DNA of 53,971 nt from Dicyema japonicum (GCA_011109175.1 RDEW01000094.1:51350-105320), one strand, 5' to 3'; shown: positions 17,852 to 30,552, counted from the first letter of the stretch. Numbers and translations: made by a program. Notes: a model not told the origin generated them from the sequence alone.

Positions 17852-20800
17852 TTTATCATTAATTTCTTAAAAAATATTTTCTCATTAATAAAAATATAAA
17901 AAATATCCCTTTTTCCTTTTATGGGATCATGATTTTCCCTTTTCCTTTTGTGGGTGATCATTCTTTCAAATCCGCCAACTGACTCTTCAGCCAATTCGGC
18001 AATTTCTATATTAAATTTAATCATATAAATCAATGATTTATTGTTTTGTTTAAAATTCATTTTATCATTAATTTCTTAAAAAATATTTTCTCATTAATAA
18101 AAATATAAAAAATATCCCTTTTTCCTTTTATGGGATCATGATTTTCCCTTTTCCTTTTGTGGGTGATCATTCTTTCAAATTACTGCCAACTGACTCTTCA
18201 GCCAATTCGGCAATTTCTATATTAAATTTAATTATATAAATCAATGATTTATTGTTTTGTTTAAAATTTATTTTATCATTAATTTCTTAAAAAATATTTT
18301 CTCATTAATAAAAATTAAAAAATATCCCTTTTTCCTTTTATGGGATCATGATTTTCCCTTTTCCTTTTGTGGGTGATCATTCTTTCAATTACTGCCAACT
18401 GACTCTTCAGCCAATTCGGCAATTTCTATATTAAATTTAATTATATAAATCAATGATTTATTGTCTTTCTTTAAAATGCTCATTTTATCATTAATTTCTT
18501 AAAAAATATTTTCTCATTAATAAAAAATAAAAAATATCCCTTTTTCCTTTTATGGGATCATGATTTTCCCTTTTCCTTTTGTGGGTGATCATTCTTTCAA
18601 GTTTCCGCCAACTGACTCTTCAGCCAATTCGGCAATTTCTATATTAAATTTAATTATATAAATCAATGATTTATTGTCTTTCTTTAAAATGCATTTTATC
18701 ATTAATTTCTAAAAAATATTTTCTCATTAATAAAAATATAAAAAATATCCCTTTTTCCTTTTATGGGATCATGATTTTCCCTTTTCCTTTTGTGGGTGAT
18801 CATTCTTTCAATCCGCCAACTGACTCTTCATCCAATTCGGCAATTTCTATATTAAATTTAATTATATAAATCAATGATTTATTGTTTTGTTTAAAATTTA
18901 TTTTATCATTAATTTCTTAAAAAATAATTTCTCATCAAAAAAATAAAAAATATCCCTTTTTCCTTTTATGGGATCATGATTTTCCCTTTTCCTTTTGTGG
19001 GTGATCATTCTTTCACGATTACTGCCAACTGACTCTTCATCCAATTCGGCAATTTCTATATCAAATTTAATTATATAAATCAATGATTTATTGGTTTTGT
19101 TTAAAATTTATTATCATTAATTTCTTAAAAAATATTTTCTCATTAATAAAAATATAAAAAATATCCCTTTTTCCTTTTATGGGATCATGATTTTCCCTTT
19201 TCCTTTTGTGGGTGATCATTCTTTCAAATTCCGCCAACTGACTCTTCAGCCAATTCGGCAATTTCTATATTAAATTTAATTATAAATCAATGATTTATTG
19301 TTTTGTTTAAAATTTATTATCATTAATTTCTTAAAAAATATTTTCTCATTAATAAAAATATAAAAAATATCCCTTTTTCCTTTTATGGGATCATGATGTT
19401 CCCTTTTCCTTTTGTGGGTGATCATTCTTTCAAATTACTGCCAACTGACTCTTCAGCCAATTCGGCAATTTCTATATTAAATTTAATTATATAAATCAAT
19501 GATTTATTGGTTTTGTTTAAAATTTATTATCATTAATTTCTTAAAAAATATTTTCATTAATAAAAATATAAAAAGTATCCCTTTTTCCTTTTATGGGATC
19601 ATGATTTTCACTTTTCCTTTTTTGGCGAATCATTCTTTCAATCTTTCGCCAACTGACTCTTCATCCAATTCTGCAATTTCTATATTAAATTTAATTATAT
19701 AATCAATGATTTATTGCTTTTGTTTAAAATTTATTTTATCATTTATTTCTTAAAAAATTATTTCTCATAAATAAAAATAAAAAATATCCCTTTTTCCTTT
19801 TATGGGATCATGATTTTCCCTTTTCCTTTTGTGGGTGATCATTCTTTTACACATTACTGCCAACTGACTCTTCATCCAATTCGGCAATTTCTATATTAAA
19901 TTTAATTATATAAATCAATGATTTATTGTCTTTCTTTAAATGCATTTTATCATTAATTTCTTAAAAAATATATTCTCATTAATAAAAAATAAAAAATATC
20001 CCTTTTTCCTTTTATGGGATCGTGATTTTCCCTTTTCCTTTTGTGGGTGATCATTCTTTCAAATTACTGCCAACTGACTCTTCAGCCAATTCGGCAATTT
20101 CTATATTAAATTTAATTATATAAATCAATGATTTATTGCTTTTGTTTAATATTTATTATCATTTATTTCTTAAAAAATAATTTCTCATTAATAAAAATAT
20201 AAAAAATATCCCTTTTTCCTTTTATGGGATCATGATTTTCCCTTTTCCTTTTGTGGGTGATCATTCTTTCAAAGTTTCCGCCAACTGACTCTTCAGCCAA
20301 TTCGGCAATTTCTATATTAAATTTAATTATAAAATCAATGATTTATTGCTTTTGTTTAAAATTTATTATCATTAATTTCTTAAAAAATAATTTCTCATTA
20401 ATAAAAATATAAAAAGTATCCCTTTTTCCTTTTATGGGATCATGATTTTCCCTTTTCCTTTTGTGGGTGATCATTCTTTTAAATTACTGCCAACTGACTC
20501 TTCAGCAAATTCCGCAATTTCTATATCAAATTTAATTATATAAATCAATGATTTATTGCTTTTGTTTAAAATTTATTATCATTAATTTCTTAAAAAATAA
20601 TTTCTCATTAATAAAAATATAAAAAAATCCCTTTTTCCTTTTATGAGATCATGATTTTCCCTTTTCCTGTTGTGGGTGATCATTCTTTTAATTACTGCCA
20701 AATGACTCTTCATCCAATTTCGCAATTTCTATATCAAATTTAATTATAAATCAATGATTTATTGGTTTTGTTTAAAATTTATTATCATTAATTTCTTAAA

Positions 20801-21400
20801 AAATATTTTCTCATTAATAAAAATATAAAAAATATCCCTTTTTCCTTTTATGGGATCATGATTTTCCCTTTTCCTTTTGTGGGTGATCATTCTTTCAATC
20901 CTGCCAACTGACTCTTCAGCCAATTCGGCAATTTCTATATTAAATTTAATTATTAAATCAATGATTTATTGTCTTTCTTTAAAATGCATTTTATCATTAA
21001 TTTCTTAAAAAATATTTCTCATTAATAAAAAATAAAAAATATCCCTTTTTCCTTTTATGGGATCATGATTTTCCCTTTTCCTTTTGTGGGTGATCATTCT
21101 TTCAACATTACTGCCAACTGACTCTTCAGCCAATTCGGCAATTTCTATATTAAATTTAATTATTTAAATCAATGATTTATTGTCTTTTTAAAATGCATTT
21201 TATCATTAATATCTTAAAAAATATTTTCTCATTAATAAAAAATAAAAAATATCCCCTTTTTCCTTTTATGGGATCATGATCTTTTTCCTTTATTGGTGTC
21301 ATTTCTTTCAAATCACCACCAATGACTCTTCAGCCAATTTGCAATTTTTCTTATTATATTTTAATTATATAAATCAATAATTAAGTTGTCTGATTTATTA
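17590..21400. repeat. ~210-bp satellite array (about 18 units) derived from RT coding sequence
   Basis: The string TTCTATATTAAATTTAAT recurs about every 205-213 bases (near 17582, 17793, 18002, 18213, 18422, 18636, 18842, 19053 and onward to 21147). Each unit contains ATATCCCTTTTTCCTTTTAT, GGGTGATCATTCTTT and CCAACTGACTCTTCAG. Units differ by a few substitutions and 1-4-base indels; the last is strongly diverged. Read on the minus strand, the unit codes ELAEESVGG, then a ~45-residue lysine-rich stretch, then NKSLIYIIKFNIEIA, which in the first unit runs straight into RT motif A. Short open frames across the array are parts of this repeat, not genes. Confidence 0.9.
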
Positions 21401-21480
21401 AATTACTCACAATTTTTTGCTTTTCTGAACACGTTTTCATCTTCTTCAATTGGTTCCGTTCTGGAACAGGACACCCTCTT
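21250..21480. repeat. Diverged satellite end plus duplicated flank, copy 1
   Basis: The last satellite unit passes into a flank (TTATATTTTAATTATATA, TTAAATTACTCACAA, TTCCGTTCTGGAACAGGA) that recurs at 22390-22650. This shows a second, older copy of the array edge. Confidence 0.65.
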
Positions 21481-22389
21481 AATTTGGATTTATTAGTCTC
21501 GGCATCGATCTGATTGCAATATCTTCCAGATTATTTCAGAATTCAAAAAATACCATCATGACCACACGTATATGGATTTTTAATTTTATCTCATTCTTGA
21601 GTAATCTCATCGTGACTAATGAGTTCTATACATGAGGTTATTATAGGTACCAAATTACGAATTCGACGGGAGGAGTTTTTGAAATGTCTATAGAAACGTA
21701 AACGTAATACTTCATTAGCTTACTTTGAGCGGGGGGAGATTCTGTTTCATTTGATATGCATAATTTGATTTGAGGAATAGTATTCCATAGTCTCGTGGGA
21801 TTAATTTCTCCAATTGATGATAAGATAGGTTCCTAAAGTTTCCTTTCTTAGCTTTTGTGTCGAATGTCTAATGGAAATGAGAAGAGGTGGATCGCACAAT
21901 TTTTGATCATCAGAATTTTATTTTTATGGTGGCAACCCTAAATTTTTATCGTAATTTCCCGCGTGCTAGATTATTTTATGTTATAGTTTTAAAAATTGTG
22001 GAAAGATTATTTGGAATATGAAATTCAATGATTCCTTGCGAAATAAATGCCCTGAACATCCAACGAGTAAGGAAATATAAGCTACTTTAGAAAATTCATA
22101 CTACACGTGGAGTTCACATGAAGGAGTCAACAAATCGAATATGAAATCAGAAAACGACATTTTACTTTGAAGTTTGTAATTTTCGAATCCTTCAAAAGTT
22201 TTAATTTCTTTTTATTGATGATATACCAGGTTTTTGCTTTTGGTAAAAATGAATGATTTCAGATAAATTTTATTGATCTAAAAATAAGTCTGCAATTGAA
22301 TTTTGAAGGATTCATGACAATTGAATCAAAATTTATTAACGTCTAATTTTAGCCTGGAAATGGCCGACTTAATTAATTCCTTACTTTTT
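21481..22389. other. Unassigned AT-rich DNA
   Basis: No open frame, repeat match or motif that I can support. Confidence 0.5.
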
Positions 22390-22650
22390 TTCTTTTCTTT
22401 TTTTCTCATTAAAAAAATATCCCTTTTTCCTTTTATGGGATCCTGATACCCCCTTTTTCCTTTATTGGGACATCAATCTTTCCACCACACAACCAACTGA
22501 CTCTTCAGCCAATCGGGCAATTACTTGTGTTTATTATATTTTAATTATATAGATCAACAATTAAGGTGTCTGATTATTAAATTACTCACAAATTTGTGCT
22601 TGGCTAAATAAGTTACTATCATCTTCTATTGTTCCGCTCTGGAACAGGAG
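22390..22650. repeat. Diverged satellite unit plus duplicated flank, copy 2
   Basis: Contains the satellite strings ATCCCTTTTTCCTTTTATGG and CCAACTGACTCTTCAGCCAA, then the same flank as at 21340-21480, ending CCGCTCTGGAACAGGA. Confidence 0.65.
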
Positions 22651-23435
22651 TGTATATCCATTCGTCTCTGGATCAACCTATGACAACCTCATCCGTGCTT
22701 TTGTGGATCTGTTGTGGACTGCAAAGAGCTTCTGAGTGCTTTTATTTCTTTGTTTACCTTGAGCTTGTTCTACAAAACTATATAGTTACGTACATACAGT
22801 CGGAAATCGGAGTTCTCTTTCGATATCTTGTACTTGATGGCTACTCTCAATGGACTTCAAGGCATCTTATGTCACTGATTGCCTTACTAACCTGTAGGCG
22901 GTTGACAGCTAATAAATGTGAAACACCAAATACCGGTCCCTCCCATAGATCACTCAGTCCCGGCATTGCAGACGTACGTTGTGCTAATTCATGACATTCA
23001 AATAGGTGATTGTTGTCAAAGGACAGAAGACATATACTTCGGTAGAAAGTGGTGGTTCCCACATCGTGGACAAGTCAGTTTTACCATGAGGTCCCTCGAA
23101 GAGATAATTCTGATTGGTCTATCGGAGGAAAGGGCCGGTGTAGATTTTATTATCGTTGAGTTTTCTGATGCTTCTCATAGAAACAGAACCGTGATACAGA
23201 CTAAGTAACAAAATAATCTTTAAAATAAATTTATGACGAACCATATGTATAATTAAAATTTAATTTAAAAATAATTAATAAAATAGAATAAACTACTAAA
23301 TTTATTAAGTATATTGTAACGACCCGGCTTTACACAGAGCGGTCTCGTTATTGTGTTCGTTGTCGACAATTCTGGAAAAGGTTGCGAAAATAAAATATTT
23401 TTCCCGGATTGACTAACTATACACGATATGGTTTT
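22651..23435. other. Unassigned DNA with short open frames
   Basis: Base composition is less AT-rich than around it. Frames of 121 and 96 codons on the plus strand and 71 and 87 on the minus strand overlap, and none shows a recognisable domain. It is probably decayed transposon sequence, since RT sequence lies just to the right, but I cannot name it. Confidence 0.4.
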
Positions 23436-23535
23436 TTCGAACAGGCCGGGACACATGAAGACTGTACTTTGCTCGATGGACGTCCACAAAGCTTTTGACT
23501 CTGTGTCAAGGAGGATCCTTACTTGCAAAATTTAA
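23436..23535 (+). pseudogene. RT motif A fragment (CR1-like family)
   Basis: The plus-strand frame reads MDVHKAFDSVSRRILT, close to the corresponding motif of element 3 (LDIQKAFDSVS, near 7725). Only about 30 codons remain. Confidence 0.6.
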
Positions 23536-23669
23536 TTAATTTGAAAAGCACGTGACAAATATTTATAAAAACTAATGAAAATACAGTAAATTCTCTCAAA
23601 TTTGCCGTTTTTGGTTCCAGCGAAATTGTGGCAAATTTGAGAATTGGCAGATTTCAGAATAATAATAAT

Positions 23670-23795
23670 AACACAAGAGACCACGGTTACACAAACTAAC
23701 TAATCACGTGATCCCAGCACGCTCTAGCAGGGACCTCATCTTGGCCCGATGCTCCTCCATCGTGCCCACACTAGCACGTATTGGTCATTTAATTT
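23670..23795 (-). pseudogene. 3' end of a CR1-like element nested in the pogo-like element
   Basis: The minus strand reads VGTMEEHRAKMRSLLERAGIT followed by a stop. This matches the end of element 3 (VGTLEEHRKNFSILLRRTGIT at 8675-8740). A short UTR and a (TTA)n tail near 23663 follow. Confidence 0.7.
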
Positions 23796-24835
23796 ATTTG
23801 AAGTTTAATTTATTTGAAGGCTTCCTCAACTGACATTTGTTTAATTGTTAAAAAAAAATTTTTTGTTAACAAAAAAAAAAAAAAAATTTATTTTAAGATA
23901 ATTAAACCATTTAAATTAATAAATTTATTTTTAAGGAAAACAATATTTTTAACCAAGGAAACAAAAATTAAATAAATTTTATTATAATAAAACTCAATTC
24001 CCAATTGCCTCTTATTTGAATTTTCAATATTTTCTTAATATTTTCTTATTGAAGTAATGAATTCTGCACCATTGTCATTTTCAATGTTTTTCTAGAAGAT
24101 AAATTTCAATCACTTGTAATTTTTCAGCCTTTTTTAATGACTCATGTACTTCTACACAACCGGATTCTTCTTGTTCCCCAATAGCAATTAATTTCTCTTC
24201 TTCAATTGAAGTCATCTATTTCCCGATCAATAGTGGCTTTAACTTATGTGACTGAAACTCTATCCTTGAAAATTTTATATCCGCCGAAAGGTGATTTGCA
24301 AATTCTCCGAGAAGGAATCAATTTATAAAATATTCCTCTCATCCAAATACCTTGAAAAACCAACAGTTTTAATGAAGAAAATAAAGTAAACGGTTACATA
24401 GAAGCTGCCTGACTGCGTGGCTATTCCCTATCAGGATAGCGTGCGAGATTCGCTTGAATTGCCAGCAGCGCTCACGAGGGTATCCTGTTCGTGTAACGAT
24501 CCGATTCCATAGACGACATAAGAATTGTAGCGTCGCAGGAGCAACGGAACAGAACGTCTCAACGGCGAGTAGAACAAAAAAAATCCTTGGTTATGACCGC
24601 GTACTTTTCCTGTTTCAACTTCTCGGCCTACTCAGCAGGAGAACAGGCTTCAGAAACACTCATCCAAATTATAAATATTTTCAGACAAGTAACTCTTTGA
24701 AACTTCTTCAAAATTCTTCAAAAAAACCATCAATGTCCACATGTTTTTTCAGTGCTTATTTCGCCGTGTAATTTGCGCATTCGAAATCCATGTCTTTTTT
24801 TAAATTTCTCAAAAAAACCCGTAAGAATTTTAAAA

Positions 24836-25057
24836 TTAGTTAACGAAAGCAAATATTGTATCTTTTGATTCCATTAAATCCATCCAATCTACTAGATTTT
24901 CATCTAGCTCTAGAGATTCTCTTTTTAAAAACAGAAGATAATCTGTTGCATATCTTCTGACATGAAGCTGATTTATTGGTTTTTTATACCGCAATATTTC
25001 AACTTTTTGAGCAATTGAAAGTCTGGTGTAGCCTCCAACAGGAACATTGCGACCCAT
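24836..25057 (-). pseudogene. pogo/CENP-B-like transposase remnant
   Basis: 73 residues. The start (YTRLSIAQKVEILR) is the typical N-terminal helix of CENP-B/pogo DNA-binding domains. The second half looks like a different part of the protein joined after an internal deletion. The frame lies just inside the right terminal repeat, as expected. No catalytic DDE residues remain. Confidence 0.55.
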
Positions 25058-25299
25058 GCTTGTTTAAAATTATTTAAATTTTTAAAAAAATAAAAATAGT
25101 TTTTAAAAGTGTTGGCAACTTTCAGAATTGGCAAATATTATTGAAAATAGAAAAACTCGATAAAATGGCAAATTTCAGAATTGGCAAATTTCAGAGTGGC
25201 ATATTTGAAAGAGTTTACTGCATATATAATAATTTTTTTTTATTATAAGGAAAAAGAATAGTTAATTTTAATTTTAATTATTCAGCTGTTGGGAGATGC

Positions 25300-27480
25300 A
25301 TAAGCTATTCCCACGAACAACAGCCAACGAGAGCCTCTCTTTGAGTCATCTCGTCTCACGAAGATCACCAGTTTTGTCGGATAGTAGTTTTCCAAGATGA
25401 TTCAGGAACTTCAGCGTTTTAGGGCCAAAGTTCCCCGAAGTTTCAATCGCGACAGGTGCGAAAATGTACCTGTCGCTGATATCCGAATACTTAGCATTTT
25501 TCATTTCCTCTGCTTGAGAAGAAGGTCTGCCCGGTGAATTATTTTTTTTGCTTGGGGCGAAAGAGGCAGACACAGGTCACATCCCATACAAGGTTTCGCC
25601 CTCGCTCGAAAGGAAAGGAGGTCATGCCGTCAGGGCGTCTTCCGTTGTCAAATAGACCAGTCGGTTCGATCCGGCAACGGAATCCAGCCGATTCTAATGC
25701 CCTCTTAATGATGCCGTTCATTGCCGAATGTCGAAAAGATCTGCCAATTCCGCTCCGGCATGAGAGGAGGTGGAGACCCAGTTCGTCCGATAGACAGCCA
25801 CATTTGCACTTCGATTTGGTGCAAACAGGCAATCCGAGGTGTAGACATACAGCTGTACGAAGGGAGTCATCATCCAACAATCCACCAACTTCTTGACATG
25901 GGTAAACCCCAAGCCAAGATCCATCAACCGCCTCCCTCGAATTTTGGAAACAGTCCAGGCGATGTCCAGAGAGCCGGCTGACTAGGTTGGATGCCAGAGC
26001 ATTCCATCTATGGATCATCCAAGACGATTGTTGGTCTGGATTACGCGGCTCGCTAAGCCCTTCACTCCGCCTCACGTCCATGTATTCAACCAAGTCATTG
26101 GACAGTTTCCGAGATGGAAGCTTTGAAAGAATTGAGTCCACTTGGTTTTTGCATGAAAGTTTTGAGGCAAAATACGCCGGGCCAGCAATTTTGGCAGGGA
26201 GTAGTAAGACCGATTCCACCCAATGATATCGGTAATTGAGTCTGTATCCATCCAGGGGTGTCAAGGGAAACATTAAGTACGAATTCAGTACATCTTTTGA
26301 GGCAATCAGAGTATTCCATTAAAAGGGAATCACACTTATAACATGGTGCAGTCCTTAGTAAATTGTTTAATCTTGGAATGGACAAGCAGTTTCTCAATAG
26401 GAAGAGGGCAATATGGTTGTCAACATGCCGCAAACGGGTCTCAAAAGTACCGAGCTCTATTGTCTTTTCTTTAAACACGTCCACAATTCGGTCTTCGAAT
26501 ATAGGAGAACCAAGGAACAGAGACTCCCCAACTGGAACCGATGCATAATTTTCGAGAGTGTATTTAAACTGGTCATTGTAGAAAGTAGTCAGATCGGGAC
26601 TCAAATTGATCTTGATTAATTCACATTTGGCCTTGTTGACAGAAAGGCCAATCGCTTCGAATTCTGATATCAAACGACGACGTCCTCCAAAACTGTATCT
26701 GGATGTCCACCAATGATTCCGTCATCCAAATACCATAAATTTAAAGGTGATTTTAAGCATGCGGCTACTCCCTGGATCCCCAAAGCAAAGAGAAGAGGTC
26801 CAAGTGGGTCGCCTTGTTGAACACCAGTTCGTGATTTAATGATGGCATCGTGGAAAACCAATGATGATGGCTTAGAATATGAAAGCGAACAATCTCCCAA
26901 ATATGTGGTAAATTTTTTTGGCATAACTCCAATAAATGATCTCTCCTTATGGAATTAAATGCGTTCTTAAGATCTACTTTGCAGACAACAACGTCCTCTT
27001 TGCATTCGGACGACGACGTGAAAAAACTCCTCACTGCGTGGACACAAGCCTCTGCACCGCCACGAACTCCAACGCCAATCTGTATTGGACTGAAACTAGG
27101 AAGTAATCTTTGAACCCCAGAAAAGCAAGCGACTTTAGCTGCAAGTCTCCTAAACACGTTTTCAATAGCAATCGGTCTGACACCGCCGTCAGGCTTTCGG
27201 AGAGCAACAAGATTAGCAGAAAATAACATATCTCGACCGAAAAGAGACAAACATCCAGAAAGAATTTTGTTGATCAGTTCGCAAATAACATTCGAAAGAT
27301 CCTTTCCGACAGATCCCATCATTGGAGCTGTGAGATCACGTAGGTGACCGGGTCTCAAGCCATCGATACCACCTCCACTACTAGGACGAAATGAACGCAG
27401 GGAGGTGATTATATCTTCGTTAGAGGCGAGCAATTGTTCCTCGTGGAAAGGTTTAATAGTTCTCAAGTCTTCGGGGGATC
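25300..27480 (-). pseudogene. RT and restriction-like endonuclease of R2-like element 2, frameshifted
   Basis: Frames in order: 27466-26765 (GGIDGLRPGHLRDLTAP, GGVRPIAIENVFRRLA, motif A DLKNAFNSIRRD); 26924-26670 (GVQQGDPLGPLLFALG and active site WYLDDGIIGG); 26673-26095 (thumb); 26273-25539 (CKCG...H...C knuckle and nuclease motif RRPDGMTSFPF...VWDVT); 25573-25346 (tail FAPVAIETSGNFG). The YLDD site and RPDG...WD motif are the same as in element 1. Frame changes near 26900, 26670, 26200 and 25560 break it. Confidence 0.85.
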
Positions 27481-27545
27481 CGGGTGTTTTTCTCGTAAAG
27501 ACAAGAGCGTTTCAGGGATGTTTTTAAGTGTCCCAGGATCACAAA

Positions 27546-28177
27546 CTAATAGCCGTACAGCACCACGATATCGTTTTCCATAAGTTTCATCCTGATTAGT
27601 TTCTTTATTAAGCGAAGTTCCTCCGTTTTCGGACGCTTTGAACTCCGGGGTGCAATTTGAGTTGATTTTAAAGCAGTAAGTGACATTTTATGTTCATTTA
27701 GAAACAGTCTAACTCTCTTTTTGATATTCGTTGCGAGAGAAGTGGATGCTTCCGTTGGTCTTCTGATCCCAAGAGTGAGTGACGGGAAAAGGAAAAATTT
27801 GACCCATTCCGAAGAAACGGCGTCAGGCTTCAAAACATCCTTGATGGTGGAGATCAGAGCCTCGGCAACAGCAGTTCTCGCACCTTTGGGAATCTTCACA
27901 GGAATGGTCACGTCCGAGCGCGTTCGAGAGATCAGTTTCAGAGCTTCATCAGGATCTGCTACGAGAGGTCAAACGGTTCAATGCAAGCAGCAGATGAAAG
28001 GCATGGTTGGCAGTTCCATTTTGTCATATTGATAAGAGCCTTCTTGGACACTCCTACGCAAGACCTGTGATATCATCTTGAACAGGCTGCACAAGCGATC
28101 ATCCTTTTTCTCATATTAGTTACGTTGCACTTTTCACATGGATAGGTGTTTTCCTTCCTTTCTTCATTAGTCTTCAT
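27546..28177 (-). pseudogene. PHD finger and linker of R2-like element 2
   Basis: From the ATG at 28177 the frame reads a zinc pattern YPCEKC...CAACS, a stop, then YHRSC and WNCQPC: a PHD-like C4HC3 spacing with an in-frame TGA after residue 35. The downstream frame 27911-27546 is the conserved linker (PVKIPKGARTAVAEAL, PSLTLGI). The single nonsense codon suggests recent loss of this part. Confidence 0.7.
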
Positions 28178-28179
28178 TG

Positions 28180-30540
28180 TTGTGTCTGTATTTTCGTAAC
28201 AACCACGTCGACAACACGATTAAAATGCACGACAGCACTATTATATATAATAATTAAAAAATTAAAATTGCAGTGTTGAAATAATTAAAAAAAAGTAAAG
28301 TTAAAAAAATTAACCTTACAATTTATTTTTTTAACTTTATAATTTTTTTAAATATAAAGGAGAACGTTTATAAATAATGAAAAAAATGAATTTGTTTAAA
28401 ATTTAACTTTATTAACTTTATCACCCCCTAATTATAGTATATCATAAATTTGATAATGGTGATTATTACACAAGATCATATTAACTCCCATCCTACAACT
28501 TTGACAGATGATGATCTTCAAAGTTCTATCAATTTTTGGTGGACATTCGAAAATGGATCCTAGGTGTACCAGATGCTTTCTTTCGTCATAACTTTGAGTT
28601 TCCAACTAGGACGTCATTTCTTCTATGTTTGCAAGAAGTTTGTTTCTTCCATCATTAAGCAAAGTAGACATTTCGTCAATAAATTTAAATCGACGCCTCA
28701 ACCATCTGAAGCTCTTGACAATCATACATGCAAATGGCACTTCCTTTGCTCTGTCCGGTTTAATATGTCTTTGAGTCCGTCACGTCGCCCATGCTCATGG
28801 GAAAAATAAAGCAAGTGCTTTCATACAGTAATTTCTCTTTCAACTATAAAATTGCCATATTTTGCTCATAAACACTCTGAAATTTCATTCTTTATTATTC
28901 ATTAATGTCAAATCAGACTTTTAATTTGATGGAAAATCATCTACTAACGCCGAACTGAGGTTTCTAAAAAGTCGTAAGTCATCTACTAACGCCGAACTGA
29001 AGTTTCGTTGTCGTCTCGAAACATGGGAAGTATTTAATTTTTCGCAGTTGTTCCATATGGGAATTTTTGAATTCCCTTCCATGATCTGTATGGAGAATAA
29101 TTGGAGATCCAATTATGCAAAAAAAATGCATTCAGGATTCGACATATCTTATTTGCAGATTTGCTAACGGCACTTTTACCACACCACTTTTCTACCATCT
29201 GTTAATTATATTGCAAAATAATTACCCATGAATAATTTTCATTTTGTGTGGAATATCACCTTACATCGACAAGATCTACAATGTCTCGCCCATAAGCAAC
29301 AATACCGTAATTACTGGTTTATTCGCAAGCATTCGCTTAGACAATAAGAATTAATAATTTCCCTGATAATAAACACATTTAGATACCACAGTAGCCACTT
29401 CACTGCGTCTTGCACCATAAATGGTAAGAACAATAAACTATGTAACGTCCAAAGTGATTTAGATCACGTTGAGCCTAATTTAAATCAACAAATATACGAA
29501 TAAATGTATTTTTGTTTTAATTCAGCTTCCTCAATACAAAAGAATCTCAACTCTCCCATTTTTAGTAATGTAGTCCGCGAATTCCTTGAAACTTTAAGCA
29601 TATCTGATTTTTTGCCCTTTTTCTCCAGTCAATGAATTCATCGAGATGTCCAGATTCACTGAAATTTTTTTTAATTGCCCTCGTGTTAATTCCACTAGGA
29701 CTATATTTTATAATTAATATTTTCAAAAAAACTATATAATAAGTTTTATTTTTTATTATTAATAATTTCTTCCAATGAAATGTTTTCTGAAAAAAATTTT
29801 TTTTTTTATTTTTCTCACCTCGCAGCTCTGGCGTCTCTGGACTGACATATTATCGATTCAGAATTGAGGGGATTATGATCACATTATGCAATCTAATGTA
29901 AAACGAGGATTTGCGAATATAAGGCATTCTTGTGTGTTGGTACAAACCTCCCCTTATGTTTTGATAGTGTAATACTATTCTACCCCACAATCAGAATTAT
30001 CAGTCCACCACAGAAAATTCTTCTGATTTTATTTCGTCAAGTGACCTGAATCTAGTAACCCTTTCAACAGGCTACAACACATTAACCACCACTCAATGAT
30101 TCCCTCAGTTTAGTTTCCAAAATTGTTGTAGTCCTTTATATCCACTTACTGAGTTCCAATTAGGATTACGTTTACTTAAGCACTTAAATCCTGAGATTCT
30201 GATCTGCAGAACCACCAACCTAATATAATAAACCTCCACCTATAAAGAAGTCAATAGTAAACAACTAATTAAGTGTATCCAGTTCCCATTGTCACAGAAA
30301 CAAAGTCCTCTCAATATCACACAAGCAGCATTAAACATAAAGACGTTTTGCGTGCGACCCTGGCACTGGGTGATCACATGACGCCACTCTATTAGAAAAG
30401 GGAAGAAGAAACAAATATAAATCTTCAAAAAAGTAGCCACATGGCGACACATTAACCACGTGGCTATTTATAAAAATAAATTATTTTATTATTATTATTA
30501 CTATAAAGGCCAATAAATAATTCAATCCAAGTGTTTTATT
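28180..30540. other. Unassigned AT-rich DNA
   Basis: No gene is recognised in 2.4 kb. A short tandem duplication of TCATCTACTAACGCCGAACTGA begins at 28939 and again at 28979. Poly(A) and poly(T) runs near 29790-29815 suggest old retrotransposon tails. The short open frames (81, 63 and 70 codons) carry no motif. Confidence 0.5.
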
Positions 30541-30552
30541 GATTATGGAAAA

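Larger units (their letters stand above)
23584..25220. mobile_element. pogo/Tigger-like DNA transposon, internally deleted
   Basis: The left end TACAGTAAATTCTCTCAAAT and right end (reverse) GCAGTAAACTCTTTCAAATA form imperfect terminal inverted repeats. A TA lies before the left end; CA, perhaps a mutated TA, follows the right end. Both ends carry repeats of GGCAAATTTCAGAATT. The inside holds a short remnant of a CENP-B/pogo-type transposase on the minus strand and a foreign retrotransposon tail. About 1.6 kb, non-autonomous. Confidence 0.65.
25225..28177 (-). mobile_element. R2-like non-LTR retrotransposon with PHD finger, element 2
   Basis: Same protein order as element 1 but clearly diverged in sequence. 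The 5' coding start is an ATG at 28177; the 3' end has a short A run (minus strand) near 25230, directly beside the pogo-like right end. Coding is split over at least six frames, so it is dead. The divergence from element 1 implies separate lineages of one family. Confidence 0.8.

Noticed and set aside
18666-19702. Small proteins of 61-79 codons in the satellite
   Set aside because: They are recurring frames of the repeat unit on either strand, not separate genes.
17590-21400. CRISPR-like array
   Set aside because: The whole ~210-bp unit repeats without unique spacers, and the context is eukaryotic.
22629-23208. Plus-strand frames of 121 and 96 codons as host genes
   Set aside because: No domain, overlapping frames on both strands and nearby RT remnants make decayed transposon DNA more likely.
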